Shown here piece by piece: positions 9,385 through 17,189 of a stretch of DNA of 64,000 nt (the first letter of the stretch is position 1; each line of letters starts with the position of its first letter). Under the pieces are notes generated by a model, which had not been told where the DNA came from, did not search any database, and saw nothing but the letters and a program-made list of their open reading frames with translations. The stretch lies in contig VEMY01000004.1 of NCBI GenBank assembly GCA_009711825.1, forward strand, positions 40,149 to 104,148. Reading direction: 5' to 3'. A program made the position numbers and the translations under genes. Source of the stretch: Bacillota bacterium (GTDB lineage: Bacteria > Bacillota > Proteinivoracia > UBA4975 > VEMY01).

Positions 9385-10242
9385 ATGTCTAAGAATTATT
9401 ATCTTTCCGCGATAATAATGTTTGCCGTGCAGCTTATTCTTCTTGCCATGTTGATTAACAACATGTTGATGGGACGCTTTGATTTTTTTCAGCCTTTTAA
9501 GGGCGAAATGATTGAGCTTTTTGTTGGCATTGCGGTGTTTGGTCTCAATATTGGTGCGATATTCATTATTAGAAACCTATATACCAGTAGTATTAGGTCT
9601 CAACGCTTTAAGATTGACATGCTGAAATTCAAACACATTGAGGAGCAAAATCGTATTTACCGTCAACACCGGCATGATCTAAACAATCATTTAAGTATTA
9701 TATCTGGATTGGCTGAGTTGGGTGAACTTGAACGTTTGAGAAACTATCTGTCCTCTTATGTTGCTGCTTTTAATAGGAGTATTGTAACTGTCGACACTGG
9801 TTTGCAAGAACTAGATGTTCTTATATACACAAAAATTTCTGAAGCAACCACAAAAGGGGTAGACGTCAGCTTTTCTTGTCATTCAACCGTTACTTGTTGC
9901 CAGAAATACATTATTAGTTTGATAACAATTCTTTCTAACGCACTGGATAATGCTATTGAAGCATGTGAAAAGACATCTGAGAAAGAATTGGACATTAAAA
10001 TTAAGGTCGACCCGGTGGATTATACATTTATTATTTCCAACACTTATGATAGGTCGATTGACCTAGAGAAAAAATTAGCTATAGAAGGTTACTCTTCAAA
10101 AGGTAATAGACGAGGGGAAGGTTTGTCAATTATCAAAAAAACTGTAAATTATTTTGAAGGCGAGTACCAAATTAAAACAGATAACGGTTGGTTCTTTTTG
10201 GTTATTGAACTGCCTAAACATCGTCTGGAGGAGTGTATATGA
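9385..10242 (+). CDS. GHKL sensor histidine kinase, AgrC-like, short membrane part
   Basis: The protein has 285 residues. Two membrane segments (about 7-27 and 42-62) are followed by a dimerisation helix with the H-box RHDLNNHL (phosphoacceptor H97) and a GHKL ATPase domain. The N-box region is LSNALDNAIEA, and a G-box-like RRGEGLSI lies near 235. RHDLNNH is the form found in AgrC, NatK and CitA-like kinases. By family it autophosphorylates on peptide binding and passes phosphate to the AgrA-like regulator. The sensor part is much shorter than in staphylococcal AgrC (see the upstream membrane protein). Its stop overlaps the agrB start. Confidence 0.88.
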   Translation: MSKNYYLSAIIMFAVQLILLAMLINNMLMGRFDFFQPFKGEMIELFVGIAVFGLNIGAIFIIRNLYTSSIRSQRFKIDMLKFKHIEEQNRIYRQHRHDLNNHLSIISGLAELGELERLRNYLSSYVAAFNRSIVTVDTGLQELDVLIYTKISEATTKGVDVSFSCHSTVTCCQKYIISLITILSNALDNAIEACEKTSEKELDIKIKVDPVDYTFIISNTYDRSIDLEKKLAIEGYSSKGNRRGEGLSIIKKTVNYFEGEYQIKTDNGWFFLVIELPKHRLEECI

Positions 10243-10823
10243 TAAATATTGAATACATCGCCAACAAGATTACTCAGAAATTATATGCTGATTACGATAT
10301 GGATGCGGTTGAAAAAGCGAAAATTGAATATGGGTTCAGCATAAGTTTCGGGGTAGCAATTGAGCTTACACTGGCGCTGCTTATCTCACTGCTATTGGGA
10401 ACTGTGGCTATTACCCTTTTGATGATGATTTCAGCTTTGGTTTTAAGGATGAATACTGGCGGTGCGCATTGTAGCAGTTATGACCGTTGTCTGATCTTTA
10501 CTCTCTTGACTTTTATACCACTTTCAGCGCTCTTAAATTTCATTCTTACAACACAGACACCAGAGATTGTGTTAATCATTTCAGTATGTTTTTTTGCTGC
10601 AGCTTGTATTTTTCTGCTGGGAGTTAAGAAGAAAATGACGATGTACATATTGCTATATGCAGTAGTTACAACTGTGGCTGCCAATTTTTTTGATAATATG
10701 TTTTTGACAAATATGATGCTGGCTACTGCGAGTGGTATGTTAGTCCAAGCCTTCATGGCGACAAAACCGGGGGATGTAGTTGTCAATATTGCTGACAAGT
10801 TTATGAAAATTATTCATATTTGA
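10239..10823 (+). CDS. agrB: AgrB-like peptide processing protease
   Basis: The predicted protein has 194 residues. ATG at 10239, 5 nt after CTGGAGGAG, is preferred to GTG at 10233. It is a membrane protein of the accessory gene regulator B family. The catalytic signature NTGGAHCSSYDRC places H77 and C84 seven residues apart, the same spacing and numbering as the active-site pair of Staphylococcus aureus AgrB. AgrB cleaves the AgrD precursor after its core and forms the thiolactone ring. The gene overlaps the kinase gene by 4 nt and ends the operon. A terminator follows, and the substrate gene lies further on under a separate promoter. Confidence 0.93.
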   Translation: MINIEYIANKITQKLYADYDMDAVEKAKIEYGFSISFGVAIELTLALLISLLLGTVAITLLMMISALVLRMNTGGAHCSSYDRCLIFTLLTFIPLSALLNFILTTQTPEIVLIISVCFFAAACIFLLGVKKKMTMYILLYAVVTTVAANFFDNMFLTNMMLATASGMLVQAFMATKPGDVVVNIADKFMKIIHI

Positions 10824-10839
10824 GCTATAATTCTTCAAC

Positions 10840-10867
10840 ACCGCCGTATTAACGAGCGGTTTTTTTG
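10840..10867 (+). terminator. Terminator between agrB and agrD
   Basis: ACCGC and GCGGT pair as a short stem followed by an eight-T run. It should end most of the agrA-agrB transcript before agrD. Confidence 0.65.
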
Positions 10868-10931
10868 TTCTTTTATGTGGTAAATCTTGCCATAAAGTGA
10901 GGCGAAATATGTCGAATTATGTCAAAAAGTG

Positions 10932-10964
10932 CACTTTCACCGGGAAAATATACACTTTCACCGG
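10932..10964 (+). promoter_or_regulatory. Two direct repeats, predicted LytTR (AgrA-like) binding sites
   Basis: CACTTTCACCGG occurs twice, at 10932 and 10953. The repeat period is exactly 21 bp, two turns of the helix, with a 9-bp core plus 12-bp gap. This is the classical arrangement bound by LytTR-domain activators such as AgrA and ComE. The second copy ends a few bases upstream of where a -35 box would sit for the agrD promoter. Identification of the binder as the 8189 gene product is inference. Confidence 0.7.
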
Positions 10965-10970
10965 AAGTTC

Positions 10971-10999
10971 AACATTTTTCCTGTTCAAGATGATAAAAT
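10971..10999 (+). promoter_or_regulatory. Predicted agrD promoter with poor -35 box
   Basis: TAAAAT at 10994 with TG one base upstream forms an extended -10. The matching -35 position (AACATT) is poor, as expected for an activator-dependent promoter. Confidence 0.5.
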
Positions 11000-11029
11000 A
11001 AATTACAAATCAACAGGGGGGTGAATTAG

Positions 11030-11149
11030 GTGAGGAACATAACCAGAGGTATTGGTGCATTGATGGTTTTTGTTGCTACGCTGGGTGTTGTATCCCCGAT
11101 GTGTATGGGTTGGTTCTACAGCCCCAAGAAGCCTGACATTCTCAACTAG
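11030..11149 (+). CDS. agrD: AgrD-like cyclic autoinducer peptide precursor
   Basis: A GTG start 8 nt after GGGGGG opens a 39-residue peptide. It has a positively charged then hydrophobic N-terminal helix (about 1-22), a core SPMCMGWF and a charged proline-rich tail YSPKKPDILN. This is the layout of AgrD, with a membrane leader, a Cys-containing macrocycle and a recognition tail. By comparison with clostridial AgrD peptides, where the ring Cys is followed by aromatic residues and then a Y-x-P tail, the ring is probably Cys25 to Phe29 (CMGWF). The cleavage point is inferred. The gene has its own promoter region and terminator, separate from agrB. Confidence 0.88.
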   Translation: MRNITRGIGALMVFVATLGVVSPMCMGWFYSPKKPDILN

Positions 11150-11293
11150 TTTTCTATCGCAGATCTGGCCAAGTTATGGGTGACTTCGGCAGATTTGACG
11201 GACAAAAGTCCGGGTAATGGGATTGGGTAAGCAAGTGTCCGGGTAAGGGTTAATGATTTATATGTTCGACTTGTGTTTTGTTCCCATAGATGT

Positions 11294-11328
11294 GGTCTCT
11301 GCCGCAGGCAGTGGCCTTTTTCTTTTTT
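11294..11328 (+). terminator. Terminator downstream of agrD
   Basis: GGTCTCTGCC pairs with GGCAGTGGCC around GCA, with one mismatch and one wobble, then a T-rich tract follows. The 140 nt between agrD and this hairpin contain two GTCCGGGTAA copies (near 11209 and 11238) but no gene. Confidence 0.65.
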
Positions 11329-11369
11329 AGCTGGTTATTTGGTTGGATTGACAACAGCCATTTTGGTTG

Positions 11370-11398
11370 TTGGAGTGCCACCGGTGACTATATATAAT
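11370..11398 (+). promoter_or_regulatory. Promoter of the RidA gene
   Basis: TTGGAG (-35) and TATAAT (-10) are separated by 17 bp, and the -10 ends 29 nt before the ATG. Confidence 0.7.
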
Positions 11399-11427
11399 TT
11401 AAGTAACCTGTAAAGGGAGGGAAACCA

Positions 11428-11886
11428 ATGAGTGTCAATAAGCGTTTAGAAGCACTGGGTATTGTATTGCCTAAGCCCCTGGGGGCAGGCGCCTTATATA
11501 CACCTGTAAAGCAGAGTGGAACCACTCTCTATGTTTCGGGGCAAATTCCTTTGGTTGATGGCAAGCCTGCCTATACCGGCAAGGTTGGCAACGAGCGTAC
11601 GCTGGAAGAAGCGCAGCAGGCGGCCCGCATTTGTATCTATAATATGTTGTCGGCTGTTCAGGATTACGTAAAAGACCTGGACAAGGTAAAGGGTGTCCTA
11701 AAAATCTTCGGCCTGGTCCAAAGCGACAATGGTTTTGACAAGCAACACCTTGTAATCAATGTCGCTTCCCAAATCCTGATTGACGTGTTTGGCGACGAGG
11801 GCTGGCACGCCCGGTCAGCCGTAGGCACTAATCAACTGCCAATGAACGTTACAGTTGAGATTGAGGGGATTTTCGAGTTAAAGTAA
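11428..11886 (+). CDS. RidA (YjgF/YER057c/UK114) family protein
   Basis: The 152-residue protein has the RidA fold. LYVSGQIPLVDGKPAYTGKV near the start and ARSAVGTNQLPMNVTVEIEG at the end contain the family's conserved Arg and Gly positions. RidA enzymes hydrolyse reactive enamine/imine intermediates from PLP enzymes. It is slightly longer than archetypal RidA (about 125-130 residues), as in the YjgF subgroup often annotated L-PSP. It stands alone between its own promoter and a bidirectional terminator. Confidence 0.88.
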   Translation: MSVNKRLEALGIVLPKPLGAGALYTPVKQSGTTLYVSGQIPLVDGKPAYTGKVGNERTLEEAQQAARICIYNMLSAVQDYVKDLDKVKGVLKIFGLVQSDNGFDKQHLVINVASQILIDVFGDEGWHARSAVGTNQLPMNVTVEIEGIFELK

Positions 11887-11917
11887 CAGCTTGTTGCCTC
11901 CTCTGTATTACCCATAC

Positions 11918-11948
11918 AAAACCGGCCGCTGCTTGCAGTGGCCGGTTT
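11918..11948. terminator. Bidirectional terminator between ridA-like and oppF-like genes
   Basis: AAACCGGCC and GGCCGGTTT are the ends of a long imperfect stem. A-rich and T-rich flanks let it serve both converging genes. Confidence 0.75.
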
Positions 11949-12868
11949 CATTTAGGTCTGAACTCTCGTAATTGCCTGGCCGTGGCCAAAATGAAGTGCC
12001 CGGGCGTAACTTCCACCCATTTGGGTGGCTTTCTATCTCGCCGGTCTTCCACGGGTTTGTAAGTGAGCAGTTGCCGCTTTCGCTCCCGCCGCGGGTCAGG
12101 GAGGGGGATAGCCGAGAGCAGGGCCCGAGTATATGGGTGAAGGGGGGACCTAAACAGCACCTCGGTAGGGGCCAGCTCCACCAGCTGGCCCTGATGGATT
12201 ACTGCCACCCGATCCGCAATCTGCCTGACTACCGCCAGGTCATGGGCAATAAACAGATATGTGAGGTTGCGTTCTCGCTTGAGCCGGTCCAGGAGGTTAA
12301 GCACTTGCGCCCGTATTGATACATCCAAGGCAGAGATTGGTTCATCGGCGATAATTAACTCCGGTTCCATGACCAGCGCCCGGGCAATGCCAATTCTCTG
12401 TCGCTGCCCACCGGAGAATTCATGGGGGAAGCGGTCGGCAAATTCGGGCAACAGGCCGACTTCGCTGAGCGCCTGGTGAACTTTGAACAGCCGTTCCGAA
12501 TCGCTGCGATAGTTCCTGATATTCAACATACCCTCAGAGACAATGTACTCCACCTTGGCCCGTTCATTTAGTGAAGACATTGGGTCCTGAAAAATCATTT
12601 GTATCTTCTTAGTCAGTTCCCGTGCCCTTTTTCTGCCGATGCGCCCATTAATTCTGCTGCCCCGGTAAAGAATTTTTCCACTCTTGACTTTAACCAGTCG
12701 TACAATCGCCCTGCCAATTGTTGTTTTGCCAGAACCGGACTCCCCTACCAGGGCCAATGTCTCACCACGCTGAATCTCGAAGCTGACATTGTCCACGGCC
12801 CGCTGGCGTTTGCGTCCGCTGCCATACTCAATTGTCAGATTGCGGACGCTTAGTAAGTTAGCACTCAT
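11948..12868 (-). CDS. Oligopeptide/dipeptide ABC transporter ATPase, OppF/DppF-like
   Basis: The 306-residue protein is an ABC ATPase with Walker A GESGSGKT at 42-49, Q-loop FQDPMSSLN, signature FSGGQRQRIG and Walker B LIIADEPISALD. The C-terminal region beginning HPYTRALLSAIP is typical of the Opp/Dpp subfamily. It overlaps the OppD-like gene by 4 nt (ATGA), so the two ATPases are translated together and would form the heterodimer that powers peptide import. Confidence 0.93.
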   Translation of the reverse strand: MSANLLSVRNLTIEYGSGRKRQRAVDNVSFEIQRGETLALVGESGSGKTTIGRAIVRLVKVKSGKILYRGSRINGRIGRKRARELTKKIQMIFQDPMSSLNERAKVEYIVSEGMLNIRNYRSDSERLFKVHQALSEVGLLPEFADRFPHEFSGGQRQRIGIARALVMEPELIIADEPISALDVSIRAQVLNLLDRLKRERNLTYLFIAHDLAVVRQIADRVAVIHQGQLVELAPTEVLFRSPLHPYTRALLSAIPLPDPRRERKRQLLTYKPVEDRRDRKPPKWVEVTPGHFILATARQLREFRPK

Positions 12869-13935
12869 CGGCCTGCACCTTTGTTTTGTGCCAGCTCCCG
12901 CAGGGGACGGGGTAATTCCAGCGTTGGCGCCCGGGGATCTAGCAACCAGGTCTTGGCTTTATGGGTGCTGCTGACCCGGAACCAGGGCGGCCGCTGAACA
13001 AAGTCGATGCGTAACGGTCGGGGGTTACGGGGCGCAAAAGCATCGCCCTTTATCTCCTCAAACAAACTGGGCGGCGCTCCCTTAATCGCATACAGGGGCT
13101 TACCCTGTTCTTTCAGTTGGGGCAGGGCAAGAAGCAAATTAATCGTGTATGGATGTCTGGGATTGTAAAAAACTTCCTCGGTCAACCCCACCTCGATGAC
13201 CTCTCCGGCATACATAACCGCTACCCGATCAGCAATCCGCGCCACCACTCCGAGATCATGGGTAATAAAGATAACAGTCAGCTTGTATTGCTGCTGAAGC
13301 TGGGCAAGTAGTTCAAGGAGCTGCGCTTGGACTGTTACGTCCAGGGCTGTGGTCGGTTCATCGCAAATTAGGATACGGGGGCGGCTGGCGATGGCAATTG
13401 CAAACACGACTCGCTGGCGCAGGCCGCCGGAGAGTTCAAACGGATATTGGTGGTAGCGTGTCTCAGGATTGGGGATTTGCACGCTGGACAGGATATCCAG
13501 CACGGCCCGTCTCGCCGCGTTCCCCCGGAGTCCTTGATGCAACTCCACCGCTTCCTGAATTTGATGGCCCACGGTCTTTAAGGGGTTGAGGGCTGTCATT
13601 GGGTCCTGGAACACCATCGCGATCTGTTTGCCACGGATTTGCAGCCACTGGCGCTCCTTGCGGAAGCGGGCCAGATTGAATTGTTTATATAGAATGCTGC
13701 CACCTGCCGTCCAGCCGTTCTCATCCAAGAGACCGGTGAGTGATTTAACAAGCACAGATTTCCCCGACCCGGACTCCCCGACAATACAGAGGCATTCCCC
13801 CTGGTAGACATCGAGACTTGCCTCCCGCAGGGCGGTAAGGATTCTGCCCCGTACGCGGAACTTCACCACCAGGTCGCTTATGGTGAGGATCTTTGGTTTT
13901 ACCGCATATGTCGCTCGCAGTTGCTGAATAGACAT
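12865..13935 (-). CDS. Oligopeptide/dipeptide ABC transporter ATPase, OppD/DppD-like
   Basis: The 356-residue protein has Walker A GESGSGKS at 53-60, Q-loop [10 protein letters not shown], signature LSGGLRQRV and Walker [13 protein letters not shown]. The usual signature is SGGM and here it reads SGGL, a tolerated change. The C-terminus has [13 protein letters not shown]. The conserved late cysteines of the DppD iron-sulfur-like tail are not evident. GGGGGTGCG precedes the ATG. The permease genes lie upstream across an interposed opposite-strand gene, so D and F probably have their own promoter. Confidence 0.92.
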   Translation of the reverse strand: MSIQQLRATYAVKPKILTISDLVVKFRVRGRILTALREASLDVYQGECLCIVGESGSGKSVLVKSLTGLLDENGWTAGGSILYKQFNLARFRKERQWLQIRGKQIAMVFQDPMTALNPLKTVGHQIQEAVELHQGLRGNAARRAVLDILSSVQIPNPETRYHQYPFELSGGLRQRVVFAIAIASRPRILICDEPTTALDVTVQAQLLELLAQLQQQYKLTVIFITHDLGVVARIADRVAVMYAGEVIEVGLTEEVFYNPRHPYTINLLLALPQLKEQGKPLYAIKGAPPSLFEEIKGDAFAPRNPRPLRIDFVQRPPWFRVSSTHKAKTWLLDPRAPTLELPRPLRELAQNKGAGR

Positions 13936-14086
13936 AATCGCACCCCCAGCTTGCTGTTAGATGTCTATGCTCTTTTTTATCCTATTCCTTAATTGGCTGG
14001 GGAGAACTTCTTCCTGTGGGCTTTGCTTGTTAGATAGTTTAGAAGATGCTATATTAAATGCAAATATTGGGTAAAGGGAGAGGGAA

Positions 14087-14746
14087 ATGGGTATTTTCCG
14101 TCAGACGGGAAGGGTAATCGGCATATTGTTTATTTGGGTAATTATCGCCACTGTTGGCTGCCAGTCAGAAACCGCTGCGCCTGAACAGGATGCGCTACAG
14201 CCTTGGAGTAATCAGTATTATTTTGATTTTGAGCCTGGTCAGGAATTCAGTTTTAATCTAAAGGAGAATTCATCCCGTGGCTCATACGAGGGATGGTTTA
14301 CCCTGACAATTCTTGAGGAAGCGGAAGAGCTGTATACCTATGAGTATTCGATGATGTGGGACGAAGACGAATCTATCTCAGGGACCGTGACTTGTGCACC
14401 CATCGATTCATTTGGACAATTGATGGTTTCCTTTATGCGTGCCGATAGTGAGGCGGTGCCAGCGGTGGAAAATACCATCATGAATGACGATTTTATGCTG
14501 GCAACATTTTTGCCTTGGGAAGCAGGGGAAAAGTGGTCTGATACCAGTGACTATGGCACTTATGTTTATGAAGTAACCGGCCCAGATAAATTTGCTGGTG
14601 TGAGTGGCCTCAGTGTGCAATTAAGTATTGATGATGTGTTGCAGTTTAAAGCCACTCTTGCTGCTGAGGTACCATTGCCGCTTTATATTTATCACAGGGA
14701 TAGAATTGGAGAATACGAAGCGATACTTGCAGAGTATAATCATTAG
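14087..14746 (+). CDS. Lipoprotein of unknown function inside the opp locus
   Basis: The 219-residue protein has a signal peptide with lipobox ATVGC (Cys25). The mature part is rich in Glu, Asp and aromatic residues and in beta-strand-like segments, and no known domain is recognised. It is encoded on the opposite strand to the surrounding transporter genes, with its own AGGGAGAGGGAA ribosome site and terminator. It is not necessarily part of the importer. It could be a surface-exposed binding or sensing lipoprotein, but nothing in the sequence fixes this. Confidence 0.75.
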   Translation: MGIFRQTGRVIGILFIWVIIATVGCQSETAAPEQDALQPWSNQYYFDFEPGQEFSFNLKENSSRGSYEGWFTLTILEEAEELYTYEYSMMWDEDESISGTVTCAPIDSFGQLMVSFMRADSEAVPAVENTIMNDDFMLATFLPWEAGEKWSDTSDYGTYVYEVTGPDKFAGVSGLSVQLSIDDVLQFKATLAAEVPLPLYIYHRDRIGEYEAILAEYNH

Positions 14747-14837
14747 CAGCACCAATGATAATCTGTCGCCATACAATCAAAACCATGAAAAACGGAGTTG
14801 GGGCTTACGCTCACGCAGCATCCTCCATACAGCAAAA

Positions 14838-14866
14838 CCCTGAGTAATTGCACTCAGGGCTTTTTT
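14838..14866. terminator. Bidirectional terminator between lipoprotein gene and oppC-like gene
   Basis: CCCTGAGT and ACTCAGGG pair around six bases, followed by TTTTTT on the plus strand and TTTTG on the minus strand. Confidence 0.8.
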
Positions 14867-15805
14867 CTAAACATGGTTGCGCGGGTCAGATGCGTCGGCA
14901 AAGGCATTGCCCAGGACATAAAAGGAAATGGTAATCAGTGAGACAATCGCTGCCGGAAAGAAAAGCTGGTAGCGGAGAGCAGGACTCATCATGAAAATCC
15001 GGCCTTCATTGATCAGGTTGCCCAGGGATGGGATGCTCACTGGTAGTCCCAGGCCGATGTAAGTGAGGAAAACCTCGCCGCCGATGGCCGCCGGAATTGC
15101 CAGGGCCATGCGCATCATCAGCACCGACACCAGATAGGGCAGCAAATTCCGGGTGATGATCCGCCGGGTTGGTGTGCCCAGGCAGCGGGAGGCGAGATTA
15201 TATTCTCGATCCCGGAGAATCACTACCATGTTCCGGGTTAGTCGGGCCATGCCCAGCCAGCCGGTGATGCACATGGCGAAAATCAGGGTGAAGAGGCCTG
15301 GGCGCATTATATACGCCAAGAGCACAAGGACAATCGTCGTCGGGATGTTATTCCATACATTGTAGAGCTCGGTAAACAGCCGGTCCAGGCGCCGGGCATA
15401 TCCCCAGATTGAGCCAACAACAATTCCCACCACGGCCTCAAACAGCCCAACGCTGACTCCGATGAACAGAGATGTCCGCGTGCCGCTCCACAGGCGCGCC
15501 CACAAGTCTTGGCCGATAGCGTTGGTGCCCATGATGAACTCGCCCCCCGGGGGCTGGTTGCGCAGTTGCAGCCCGGTCTCAGGGTGAACATGAATCTCCG
15601 TTGGCGCATTTTGGTTGGGAAGCAGGGGTTGGATGATAGTGAATAAGACGAGGGCTGAGACCAAGAGCAGCAACAATACTGCTGTCCGGTTCCGCAAGAA
15701 CACATGCCAGGTGGACTGCCAGTATGAATAGCTAACAGAACCGCTTCGTTCACTGGCCTCTGACTGGTGCTGGACGAAGGTAAATAGGGCGCGGTCCTGC
15801 TTCAT
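14867..15805 (-). CDS. Peptide ABC transporter permease, OppC/DppC-like
   Basis: The 312-residue protein has an N-terminal cytoplasmic stretch, a first membrane helix (about 35-57), a periplasmic/external loop with EFIMGTNAIGQDLWARLWSG, and a BPD-type permease core ending near FFPAAIVSLITISFYVLGNA. GTNxxGQDxxxR is the hallmark of the OppC/DppC branch. It overlaps the OppB-like gene by 4 nt and would form the heterodimeric channel with it. Confidence 0.93.
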   Translation of the reverse strand: MKQDRALFTFVQHQSEASERSGSVSYSYWQSTWHVFLRNRTAVLLLLLVSALVLFTIIQPLLPNQNAPTEIHVHPETGLQLRNQPPGGEFIMGTNAIGQDLWARLWSGTRTSLFIGVSVGLFEAVVGIVVGSIWGYARRLDRLFTELYNVWNNIPTTIVLVLLAYIMRPGLFTLIFAMCITGWLGMARLTRNMVVILRDREYNLASRCLGTPTRRIITRNLLPYLVSVLMMRMALAIPAAIGGEVFLTYIGLGLPVSIPSLGNLINEGRIFMMSPALRYQLFFPAAIVSLITISFYVLGNAFADASDPRNHV

Positions 15806-16755
15806 TGATTGTCACCGCCTTTGCCGTCCAGTTGGATGCGAGGGTCAAAGAGGGCCATCAGCACATCGCCCAGGAACAGGCCGAATATGCTCAGTCCAGC
15901 GTAAATCAGCACCAGGGTTTGAACCAGCGGCGTATCCTGGGCCTTGATTGCATTCACCAGAAGCCCCCCCATGCCGGGAATCGAATAGAGGGATTCAATG
16001 TACAGCGAGCCCCCGATTACAAGCAGAATCGACATTGGCAAGTACTGGGCCATGGGCACAAACGCGTTGCGGAGCACATGTTTGACCATTATCTTCCCGG
16101 AAGAAAAGCCCTTGGCCCGGGCCAGGCGGATATAGTCTTTGCTCAATTCATCAACCATATATCGCCGCATCCACAGGGCATAGCCGGCGGTGCTGCCCAG
16201 GGCCATGGAAAACACAGGCAGAATCCAACTTGCCGGTCGGCTCACATCAAAGAGCACCGGGACATTAATCCATTCGGTGGCGTAGAGCTGAAGAAACAAA
16301 TAGTAAACCGCTGCCGGCACCGCGTTAATTACCACGATATATGTAGTTCCCACCTTGTCCCAGATGCCACCTTTGAAGCGTACCATCAGCACTGCCAGGG
16401 AGATTCCGGCCAGCACCGAGATCATCACTGAAACAAGACCCAGGGCCAGTGAGTAGGGGATTTTCGGCCCAATGATATCCCGCACCGGGACCTGGGGGCG
16501 GTAGAGGGTGGATGTACCCAGGTCACCCTGCAGCAGTCCGGCGAAAAAGTTACGCAACTGGACTGGAAGCGGGTCCAAAAGCCCCGCCGAATCGAGAATC
16601 GCCTGTTGTTGCGCCGGGTCAAGCTTTTCGAAGTCAGGGCCAAGAAAACCCTCCACCGGCATCAGGCGCAGCAGACAAAAGACAATTGTCACCACAATAA
16701 AAAGAGTTGCCAATGACATCAGCAACCGCTTGAGAACATAGCTGAGCATGGCCAT
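15802..16755 (-). CDS. Peptide ABC transporter permease, OppB/DppB-like
   Basis: The 317-residue protein has a typical OppB N-terminus (LKRLLMSLATLFIVVTIVF). It also has the EAA-like loop DYIRLARAKGFSSGKIMVKH and late GGSLYIESLYSIPGMGGLL. About six membrane helices are predicted. An alternative start two codons in (16749) has better spacing from the GGGGGG ribosome site. It is the first permease gene after the substrate-binding and small lipoprotein genes. Confidence 0.92.
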   Translation of the reverse strand: MAMLSYVLKRLLMSLATLFIVVTIVFCLLRLMPVEGFLGPDFEKLDPAQQQAILDSAGLLDPLPVQLRNFFAGLLQGDLGTSTLYRPQVPVRDIIGPKIPYSLALGLVSVMISVLAGISLAVLMVRFKGGIWDKVGTTYIVVINAVPAAVYYLFLQLYATEWINVPVLFDVSRPASWILPVFSMALGSTAGYALWMRRYMVDELSKDYIRLARAKGFSSGKIMVKHVLRNAFVPMAQYLPMSILLVIGGSLYIESLYSIPGMGGLLVNAIKAQDTPLVQTLVLIYAGLSIFGLFLGDVLMALFDPRIQLDGKGGDNQ

Positions 16756-16790
16756 CCCCCCAATGTCCGTGTCTTTTCATATTCTATTAA

Positions 16791-16817
16791 TAAAAACATC
16801 CGGGAAGAACCCGGATG
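16791..16817 (-). terminator. Terminator after the small lipoprotein gene
   Basis: CATCCGGG and CCCGGATG form a perfect 8-bp stem, followed on the minus strand by a T-rich run. It separates the binding-protein transcript from the permease genes. Confidence 0.75.
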
Positions 16818-16823
16818 CGAGAG

Positions 16824-17111
16824 TCAATCATGTTGGTTTTTCTTTCTTGTCAGGGAGATTCCCCCGAAACCGCCAAGGATGGCAATGTAGAACCCAAAAT
16901 CGTACCACCATCCCGTGTTATTGACCTCATACACACGGACCAGTGGATTAAAAAGCTGCACAATCAGAGAAAGGGGAGCAATCCAGCCGTGCCATACACC
17001 CCAGAAAAAGCCGGCGGGTTTTTCTGCATAGCCCGCGTTGCCGGGCATACACCCGCTTATAACTAACATCATGCCAAAGAGCAGGGCAATTATCAAGGAT
17101 TTCTTAATCAC
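16824..17111 (-). CDS. Small membrane lipoprotein
   Basis: The 95-residue protein starts with GTG 8 nt after GGGAGGTG. It has a lipobox-like VISGC at about 17-21, then GVWHGWIAPLSLIVQLF, an asparagine-rich NTGWWYDFGF and a second hydrophobic segment before a basic tail. Proteins with the same HGWIAPxSLI...NTGWWYDFGF layout recur in bacteria as uncharacterised membrane proteins. It lies between the binding protein and permease genes, but a transport role is not established. Confidence 0.75.
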   Translation of the reverse strand: MIKKSLIIALLFGMMLVISGCMPGNAGYAEKPAGFFWGVWHGWIAPLSLIVQLFNPLVRVYEVNNTGWWYDFGFYIAILGGFGGISLTRKKNQHD

Positions 17112-17189
17112 TTCAGCACCTCCCAGTCTGGTATGTATTACTATTCGAACTGGGGGGCGTTAAATCCTTTTGTTGCTAGAAATCAGTAA

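Noticed and set aside
15805..16431. Plus-strand frame of 208 codons opposite the oppB-like gene
   Set aside because: It is antisense to a confidently identified permease and its His/Gln-rich composition is typical of an antisense shadow.
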